From Thermoleophilaceae bacterium (lineage in GTDB: Bacteria; Actinomycetota; Thermoleophilia; Solirubrobacterales; Thermoleophilaceae), in contig JACCZR010000001.1 in assembly GCA_013695855.1 (NCBI GenBank), forward strand, positions 1-9,971: 9,971 nucleotides of DNA, read 5' to 3'. The notes beneath the pieces were generated by a model that searched no databases, was not told where the DNA came from, and saw nothing but the letters and a program-made list of their open reading frames with translations. Shown in pieces: positions 5,735-9,971 of the stretch. The stretch's first letter is position 1; each line of letters opens with the position of its first letter. The position numbers and the translations under genes are program-made.

Positions 5735-7141
5735 GTGGGACAGCCTCGTCGTACCGTTTCGCTGGCGCTGGCGCTGGCAGCCGCCGGGCTGGCGCTTGCC
5801 CTGCTTCCCGGCGCGGCAGGGGCCGCGACTGTGCAGACCTTTCCCGATCAGCGCCCGATCGCCACGCTCGGGGTCCGGTACTCGGCTCAGCCGGGCGAGG
5901 TCAACAGAGTCGACGCGTCAGTCATTCCGGCGGATGTCTCGGGGTTCCCCGTGCCGGGGCGGATCGACTTCTCGGACCCGGCGGGGATCAATCCCGGTCC
6001 CGGCTGCTCGCGGCCCAACCCCTCGGACTCCACCCGCGCCTCGTGCACGGTGCCTGTGGCGGACACCCCGGGCGCCGAGATCCGCCTGCTCGACGGCGCG
6101 GACCACGCGCGCATCACCGGGCCCATCTCCGGGGAGGTGCTGATGGAGGGCGGCGAGGGAGACGACGATCTCGGTGTGAGCTCCCCCCTCCAGCCCCCGG
6201 TGACCTTTGCAGGCGGCGCAGGCAACGACGTGATGAGAGGCGGTGACGGGGCGGACACCTTCATCGAGGACGCAGCCACCAACGGGGCGGACGTCTTCAT
6301 CGGCGGGGCAAACCTGTTCGGGTCCCAAGACACGGTCAGCTACCGCCGGCGCACCCGCGGCCTGAGCCTGTCGCTCGACGGCCGCGCCAACGACGGTGCG
6401 CCGGGCGAGGGAGACCGGATCGGCTCCGACGTGGAGGGGATCGTGGGCGGCCGCCGTGCGGACCGCATCTCGGGCAACCGCTCCGCCAACGGGCTGTTCG
6501 GGGGAGGCGGGGAGGACCGCCTGAGCGGAGGGTCGGGAGGCGACCTCCTGGAGGCCGGCCCAGGGCGGACGCGAGACCGTCTCGACGGCGGCCGGGGCGA
6601 CGACCTGGTTGTGGGAAACAGTGGCCCCAACCGGGTGAAGGGCGGCTCGGGCTTCGACCGGATCAAGGTCGGACGAGGCGCCGATCGCATCGACGCGAGC
6701 GACCGCGCCACCGACGACATCTCGTGCGGCGGGGGCAGCGACCTCCTGCGTATCGATCGACTCGACTTCTTCGTTCGCGGCTGCGAACGGGTCCGCCGCG
6801 CCGGAAGCCCCGCCGCGGTCCCCCTCTCCTTCGTCTTCCTCGAGGACATAAGGGGACCGGGGTCGCTGAAGTCCGAGATCGCCTGCCCACGCGACGGGCC
6901 TCGCCGCTGTCGGGGGCGCGTGATCATCCGTCTGGGCGCCCGGACGATCGGAACCGAGCGCTTCGACCTGGGCCGCGGCGAGGTGAAAGACGTGTCCGCT
7001 GAGCTCCGGGAATCCGACTCCTTACGCGCCCCCGCCCTCGTGCGCGTGCGCAGCCGCGACCGCAGGGGCCGGCTGCGCGAGACACGCCGCCGCAACTTGG
7101 TGGTCGACTGCTCGCCTTTCGGATGCCTAGGGCGCGTCTAG
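5735..7141 (+). CDS. Secreted RTX-type calcium-binding repeat protein
   Basis: A 468-aa exported protein of unknown precise role. Residues 1-30 are a Sec signal peptide with a long Ala/Leu core, cut after about GAAGA. Region 135-335 contains degenerate RTX nonapeptides of the GGxGxDxxx type, among them GGAGNDVMRGGDGADTF (160-176), GGGGEDRLSGGSGGDLL (256-272) and GGRGDDLV (285-292). These bind calcium in beta-roll folds. Two interruptions (about 180-245 and 273-284) split the roll. The C-terminal 360-468 is a basic, Arg-rich beta domain with cysteines at about 383, 392, 459 and 464 that could pair. No LPXTG or other anchor is seen, and no type I secretion genes are nearby, so Sec export is the likely route. 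Its 3' end overlaps the convergent methyltransferase gene by 15 nt. Confidence 0.85.
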   Translation: MGQPRRTVSLALALAAAGLALALLPGAAGAATVQTFPDQRPIATLGVRYSAQPGEVNRVDASVIPADVSGFPVPGRIDFSDPAGINPGPGCSRPNPSDSTRASCTVPVADTPGAEIRLLDGADHARITGPISGEVLMEGGEGDDDLGVSSPLQPPVTFAGGAGNDVMRGGDGADTFIEDAATNGADVFIGGANLFGSQDTVSYRRRTRGLSLSLDGRANDGAPGEGDRIGSDVEGIVGGRRADRISGNRSANGLFGGGGEDRLSGGSGGDLLEAGPGRTRDRLDGGRGDDLVVGNSGPNRVKGGSGFDRIKVGRGADRIDASDRATDDISCGGGSDLLRIDRLDFFVRGCERVRRAGSPAAVPLSFVFLEDIRGPGSLKSEIACPRDGPRRCRGRVIIRLGARTIGTERFDLGRGEVKDVSAELRESDSLRAPALVRVRSRDRRGRLRETRRRNLVVDCSPFGCLGRV

Positions 7142-8029
7142 AGGGCTCGCCTGTCTAGTGCCGGCCTGGGGCCGGGCCTGAAGGATGCCGAGCCGCCCGT
7201 CGCGGCCGAGCTCCTCGAAGTCACCCTCCCCGGCCAGCCGGTCGAAGATGGCGGCGACGAGGTCCCACGTCGCCTCGTCCACGTCGTCGAGCACGAGGAG
7301 CCCTCCGGGTGAGAGCAGGCGGCGCACCTGCTCGAGCTCGCGCTCCAGGTAGCGCGCGTCGTGGTTTCCGTCGATGAGGATGAGGCGAAAGCGCCGGCTC
7401 GCGAGGTCGCCGAGGCTTCGCAGCACCTGCTCGGACCGCTGCTCTGCCTCGACGGCGCGAGCCGGCTCCAAGGCGTTGTCGTCGCCAACGCCCTGCTCGA
7501 GCGTGTAGCCGCTGATGACCACGTTGCTCTCCAGCAGCCCGAAGTGTCCCAGCAGCGCGAACACGTGCGTCGCCGGGCGCTCCACGGCGCGGTGGGTGAT
7601 GTCCGGGTCGATCGAGAACACCCGCGAGCCGGGGCTCAGGGAGCGAAGCGCGTCCGTGAGCCAGGCCAGTGAGACGCCGACGAAGTTCCCGATGTGCAGG
7701 GCCAGGACCGGGCCTGCTTCCCCGAGCTCCGAACGCAGGAAGGTGTGCACGTAGTCCAGCGATTCCTGAGGGATCGAGCCCTCTCGCACGGTTGGCTCGT
7801 CGAGGCCCCGTGCCGTCAGGAAGCGGACCGCCCCTTCGACGGAGAACTCGGAGCCGCCTCCGGCGCCGAGCGTTGCTGCGCCCTCGGCGAGCTTGCGATC
7901 TCGCGCGGCGAGCACGTGGGCTCGCCCCCGGCGCCGCCTCAGCTCGGTGAAGCCTCCCGGGAGGACCATGGCCACGGCCGTGCGAAGCCGCCGACGCAGG
8001 GCGGACGTCCGTTCGGAACGGGGAGGCAT
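7127..8029 (-). CDS. Class I SAM-dependent methyltransferase (Methyltransf_24-like)
   Basis: Predicted to transfer a methyl group from S-adenosylmethionine; the substrate is unknown. It has 300 aa. The Rossmann signatures run in order: a glycine motif variant LHIGNFVGVS (111-120), an acidic strand end VFSIDPD (137-143), LILIDGNHDARYLERELE (216-233) and LLSPGGLLVLDDV (238-250). The IDGnH...PGG...DDV arrangement is typical of the Methyltransf_24 group, often found in sugar, antibiotic or cell-envelope modification. The Arg-rich N-terminal 40 residues look non-catalytic. ATG 8029 is preferred to the extension to 8137, which would run antisense into msrA. It diverges from msrA across 85 nt and ends inside the 3' end of the RTX gene. 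Confidence 0.83.
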   Translation of the reverse strand: MPPRSERTSALRRRLRTAVAMVLPGGFTELRRRRGRAHVLAARDRKLAEGAATLGAGGGSEFSVEGAVRFLTARGLDEPTVREGSIPQESLDYVHTFLRSELGEAGPVLALHIGNFVGVSLAWLTDALRSLSPGSRVFSIDPDITHRAVERPATHVFALLGHFGLLESNVVISGYTLEQGVGDDNALEPARAVEAEQRSEQVLRSLGDLASRRFRLILIDGNHDARYLERELEQVRRLLSPGGLLVLDDVDEATWDLVAAIFDRLAGEGDFEELGRDGRLGILQARPQAGTRQASPLDAP

Positions 8030-8100
8030 ATCCCCAGACCCTGCCGCACCGGGCAGCGGGACGCCGGGCCGGGCGTTCGCTCCTCGTAAGCGGCTCCGAC

Positions 8101-8106
8101 TACCCT
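8101..8106 (+). promoter_or_regulatory. Possible -10 element of msrA
   Basis: TACCCT ends 8 nt before ATG 8115. That spacing fits a leaderless transcript and supports 8115 over the ATG at 8109, which lies only 2 nt beyond the hexamer. No convincing -35 is seen. Confidence 0.3.
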
Positions 8107-8114
8107 CGATGCAG

Positions 8115-8777
8115 ATGCTCTTCTTCGGCAAGCACAAGACCGAGATGCCCGCCCCCGAGGACGCCCTGCCGGGGCGCTCGGAGAAGATGCCGGTCTCGGG
8201 CTCGCACTACGTGCTCGGAACTCCGCTCGCGCCACCTTTCCCCGAGGGGACCGAGCAGGCGGTATTCGGCATGGGCTGCTTCTGGGGTGCCGAGCGGATC
8301 TTCTGGGAGCTCGAGGGCGTCCACACCACCGCCGTGGGCTACGCGGCGGGCTACACGCCGAACCCCTCCTACGAGGAGGTCTGCTCGGCGAAGACCGGCC
8401 ACAACGAGGTGGTGCTCGTGGCCTTCGACCCGGCGAAGATCTCTTACGACGACCTGCTGCGGGCCTTCTGGGAGGGCCACGACCCCACCCAGGGAATGGG
8501 ACAGGGCAACGACGTGGGCACCCAGTACCGGTCGGGGATCTACACCTACTCCGAAGCCCAGCGTGAGGCCGCGTTGGTCTCCCGCTCGAGCTTCGCGGAC
8601 GCGCTGCGCGCCGCGGGCCACTCGGCGGAGATCACCACGGAGATCGAGCCCGCGGGAGAGTTCTTCTACGCCGAGGGCTACCACCAGCAGTACCTGGCCA
8701 AGAACCCCGGCGGCTACTGCGGCCTGGGCGGCACCGGGGTCTCGTGCCCGGTGGGGCTGACTTCAGCCCCTTCGTAA
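8115..8777 (+). CDS. msrA: Peptide methionine sulfoxide reductase MsrA
   Basis: Reduces methionine-S-sulfoxide in proteins and free methionine sulfoxide, repairing oxidative damage in the cytoplasm using thioredoxin. It has 220 aa. The catalytic motif is GMGCFWGAER with nucleophile C55. Conserved downstream blocks include GYAAGYTPNPSYEEVC (77-90), GHNEVV, DPTQGMGQGNDVGTQYRSGIY (123-143) and the YHQQYL segment. Two C-terminal cysteines, C202 in GYCGLGG and C211 in VSCP, are the expected resolving pair. The N-terminal extension (MLFFGKHKTEMPAPEDALPGR) is typical of the long actinobacterial MsrA type. ATG 8109 would add two residues. It stands alone with no msrB beside it, and it diverges from the methyltransferase gene. 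Confidence 0.96.
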   Translation: MLFFGKHKTEMPAPEDALPGRSEKMPVSGSHYVLGTPLAPPFPEGTEQAVFGMGCFWGAERIFWELEGVHTTAVGYAAGYTPNPSYEEVCSAKTGHNEVVLVAFDPAKISYDDLLRAFWEGHDPTQGMGQGNDVGTQYRSGIYTYSEAQREAALVSRSSFADALRAAGHSAEITTEIEPAGEFFYAEGYHQQYLAKNPGGYCGLGGTGVSCPVGLTSAPS

Positions 8778-8795
8778 CGCCGCCGGTAACTTCCC

Positions 8796-8814
8796 GGCGC
8801 CGCGGAAGGGCGCC
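8796..8814 (+). terminator. GC-rich hairpin after msrA
   Basis: GGCGCC at 8796-8801 and again at 8809-8814 can pair as a 6-bp stem with a 7-nt loop, 18 nt past the msrA stop. An alternative CTTCC/GGAAG pairing overlaps it. There is no U-tract, so this would be an atypical terminator, separating msrA from the tRNA gene. Confidence 0.4.
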
Positions 8815-8827
8815 CTCACCGCACTCC

Positions 8828-8833
8828 TAGAGT
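8828..8833 (+). promoter_or_regulatory. Possible -10 element of the tRNA-Ser gene
   Basis: TAGAGT lies 10 nt before the mature tRNA 5' end, at a distance that would give a very short precursor leader. The -35 region (around 8805-8810) shows no recognisable hexamer. Confidence 0.25.
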
Positions 8834-8843
8834 TGGGATTCTC

Positions 8844-8933
8844 GGAGGGGTGGCAGAGTGGTCGAATGCACCGGTCTTGAAAACCGGAGGGCCCCGTTGA
8901 GGGGTCCCGTGGGTTCGAATCCCACCCCCTCCG
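8844..8933 (+). tRNA. tRNA-Ser, anticodon UGA
   Basis: A 90-nt cloverleaf. The acceptor stem GGAGGGG (8844-8850) pairs perfectly with CCCCTCC before discriminator G8933. The D arm starts TGGCAGAGTGG. The anticodon stem is CCGGT/ACCGG with loop CTTGAAA, anticodon TGA at 8878-8880. A long class II variable arm (about 8888-8908, GGCCCC/GGGGTCC) marks it as serine rather than a class I tRNA. The T arm is GTGGG-TTCGAAT-CCCAC. The 3' CCA is not encoded (GCT follows), so it must be added by nucleotidyltransferase. It reads UCA and, by wobble, other UCN codons. Its cognate synthetase gene is at 4471. Confidence 0.98.
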
Positions 8934-8996
8934 CTGAGCACGCAAGCATTCGGCCTGGTCTGAACCGCAAGCTGAGGGATGTCAGGGGGTCAAGTC

Positions 8997-9018
8997 GGTC
9001 TCGCCAAATGGCGAGACC
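8997..9018. terminator. Perfect 9-bp hairpin between tRNA-Ser and the DUF1360 gene
   Basis: GGTCTCGCC (8997-9005) and GGCGAGACC (9010-9018) form a perfect stem with a 4-nt AAAT loop. It lies in the 140-nt gap between convergent transcripts, the tRNA on the plus strand and DUF1360 on the minus strand. No U-tract follows on either strand. A second, weaker inverted repeat (9032-9037 with 9062-9067, CGTCGC/GCGACG) lies closer to the DUF1360 stop. The best reading is a bidirectional terminator; the end of a small dispersed repeat is possible. Confidence 0.5.
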
Positions 9019-9073
9019 CAGAGCGCTCCACCGTCGCCGGTGTGCGGGGGCCGGCGCGCCTGCGACGTCGTCC

Positions 9074-9595
9074 TCAGGCCCTGTTCTCGCTTGCCGTGTA
9101 GGCCAGCTGCAGGAAGTCTGAGATCGCCTCCGCGGTGTACACCGTGGCTACCAGCCGGGTCGCGCGGGGCGCGTAGACCAGGCCGACGGCGAAGCTCGCG
9201 GTCACCCACTGGGCCAGGCAGTAGGGGCAGATGAGCAGCTCTCCGAGCGAGCGGCGCAAGCCTCGGCCGCGGGGCTTCTCCTCGACCTCGCCGTGTCCTG
9301 CGTTCTCCTCGAACTCGGTGAACGGCGCACGGGCGAAGCTGGTGATCCGGTCCTTGCTGATCATCCGCGAGAGCTTGTGAGTGGCCACGCCCACCAGCAC
9401 CACGTCCTGGGTGGGCACGCGCTCGGGCAGCTCGCGGCCACTCGCTCGGGCGGCGGCGAGCGCACCGCCGAAGACCGTGGCGAAGACGACGGTCATGAAG
9501 GCGTAGCTGCCAAAGGGCGGCGGCTGGTCTGAGTAGCCGGCCATGGGGCCGGGTGCCTGCTCCGCCCAGGGGGGGTTGGACGTGGGAGAGCCCAT
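9074..9595 (-). CDS. DUF1360 family membrane protein
   Basis: A conserved protein of unknown function with 173 aa. The family core is clear: THKLSRMISKDRITSFARAP (72-91), FTEFEENAGHGEVEEKPRG (92-110) and GELLICPYCLAQWV (118-131), with a CPYC pair at 123-126. Likely membrane segments lie at 31-48, 127-143 and about 147-166, with a shorter hydrophobic stretch at 64-71. The Pro/Gly-rich first 30 residues are not conserved in type. DUF1360 proteins occur in Bacillus (spore-associated in some reports) and in actinobacteria; no activity is established. ATG 9595 is chosen, but TTG 9616 and ATG 9544 are also open, and none has a clear Shine-Dalgarno. It diverges from the proline-rich gene across 80 nt. 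Confidence 0.8.
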   Translation of the reverse strand: MGSPTSNPPWAEQAPGPMAGYSDQPPPFGSYAFMTVVFATVFGGALAAARASGRELPERVPTQDVVLVGVATHKLSRMISKDRITSFARAPFTEFEENAGHGEVEEKPRGRGLRRSLGELLICPYCLAQWVTASFAVGLVYAPRATRLVATVYTAEAISDFLQLAYTASENRA

Positions 9596-9675
9596 GCGCC
9601 ATTGGGCTACCCGCAAGGACTGACCATCAACCCGGTTGTTTTCCCGTCGCCACAGGCGGGAACTGGCCTCGAGCG
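9596..9675. promoter_or_regulatory. Divergent intergenic region, no clear element
   Basis: This 80-nt gap should hold the promoters of both the DUF1360 gene and the proline-rich gene. It contains a T-rich patch (9636-9642) next to a weak CGCC/GGCG hairpin (9648-9658). I see no convincing -10/-35 pair in either direction. Confidence 0.2.
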
Positions 9676-9971
9676 GTGTTCGTCCTCAAGCTCCTCATCG
9701 GCCTTCTGCAGGCGCCGGTCCGGCGCATTGCCGAATTCCTGGGGCTCGACGCCGGCGCTGGGCAGCAACCCGCGGCACCCACGCCCTCGCGAGCGGATCG
9801 CGCGGCGGGGCCCACTCCACGGAGGGCCCACCCTGACACGGCCCGGACCGTCCCTGCGCCACCGCCACCTTCCGCGGCGCCACCGCCCCCTTCCGCGGCG
9901 CCACCGCCCCCTTCCGCGGCGCCACCTGCCCCTTCCCCGCCGCCACCGCCCCCTTCCCCGCGAGCCAAGGA
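9676..9971 (+). CDS. Proline-rich protein, N-terminal part (runs off the right edge)
   Basis: About 98 residues are visible and the frame is still open at the window end. GTG 9676 gives a short amphipathic or weakly hydrophobic start, MFVLKLLIGLLQAPVRRIAEFLG, which could sit on the membrane. A basic, disordered linker (25-59) follows, then from residue 61 five 7-residue repeats, APPPPSA with later copies drifting to APPAPSP and PPPPPSP. The sequence stays open upstream of the GTG without a better start, and no strong Shine-Dalgarno is seen. I do not recognise the family, and any folded domain must lie beyond the edge. Support comes from uninterrupted frame, the sensible N-terminus and codon-phased repeats. 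The antisense frames here, rich in Gly/Ala, look like shadows. Confidence 0.6.
   Translation, partial: MFVLKLLIGLLQAPVRRIAEFLGLDAGAGQQPAAPTPSRADRAAGPTPRRAHPDTARTVPAPPPPSAAPPPPSAAPPPPSAAPPAPSPPPPPPSPRAK
9856..9960 (+). repeat. Five tandem 21-bp repeats coding for a proline heptapeptide
   Basis: Units begin at 9856, 9877, 9898, 9919 and 9940. The second and third are identical (GCGCCACCGCCCCCTTCCGC plus G); the first differs by one base, the fourth and fifth by a few. The period is seven codons, so copy-number change would keep the reading frame. It is coding DNA, not a CRISPR or terminator array. Confidence 0.85.

Noticed and set aside
8030..8137. N-terminal extension of the methyltransferase frame
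   Set aside because: It would cross the divergent gap into msrA coding sequence and adds no recognisable sequence. ATG 8029 is a natural start.
8844..9073. tRNA-Ser as an integration site for a mobile element
   Set aside because: There is no integrase, no repeated copy of the tRNA 3' end, and no change in composition downstream within the window.
9643..9660. Hairpin near a T-rich patch as an intrinsic terminator
   Set aside because: The T-run precedes the stem on the plus strand and becomes an A-run after it on the minus strand. No transcript end is expected there because both flanking genes point away.
9856..9960. Possible non-coding repeat array
   Set aside because: The period is exactly seven codons in a continuous open frame, and substitutions follow codon structure, so it is protein-coding.

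Overview
The window looks like chromosomal DNA of a high-GC Gram-positive bacterium. The GC content is high, GTG/TTG starts are frequent, Shine-Dalgarno sites are often absent, and the MsrA and DUF1360 proteins are of the kind found in Actinomycetota. The complex I and RTX/Arg-rich secreted proteins recall the class Thermoleophilia (Solirubrobacterales/Gaiellales), but this placement is recognition from memory and was not tested.

Layout. Positions 1-2975 on the minus strand hold the start of a complex I operon, nuoA-nuoB-nuoC-nuoD-nuoE, with nuoE cut by the left edge. nuoA to nuoD overlap one another, and the only gap is 67 nt before nuoE, where a hairpin can cover the nuoE ribosome binding site. 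Divergent from nuoA is an unrecognised four-helix membrane protein (3033-3467). It converges on a small cupredoxin lipoprotein (3496-3891, minus), which in turn diverges from a class I cytochrome c lipoprotein (3917-4372, plus). A 25-bp tandem duplication lies between the cytochrome and seryl-tRNA synthetase (4471-5688). A secreted RTX-type calcium-binding protein (5735-7141) follows. It overlaps tail-to-tail with a SAM-dependent methyltransferase (7127-8029, minus), which diverges from msrA (8115-8777). A tRNA-Ser(UGA) (8844-8933) converges on a DUF1360 membrane protein (9074-9595, minus). The right edge cuts a proline-rich protein carrying five copies of a 21-bp repeat.

How the genes work together. 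The first 4.4 kb is plausibly respiratory: NADH dehydrogenase subunits beside two membrane-anchored one-electron carriers (type 1 copper and haem c) and one unknown integral membrane protein. serS and tRNA-Ser serve the same amino acid but are 3.2 kb apart with unrelated genes between them. The rest reads as unlinked housekeeping and surface genes.

Several genes have a -10-like hexamer 7-9 nt before the start codon and no Shine-Dalgarno, consistent with leaderless transcripts. Two convergent junctions and the msrA 3' flank carry GC-rich hairpins without a U-tract. I found no transposon, phage gene, CRISPR array or defence system. The window is largely ordinary. The least explained parts are the redox lipoprotein pair with its symmetric promoter, the orphan membrane protein and the proline-repeat gene.
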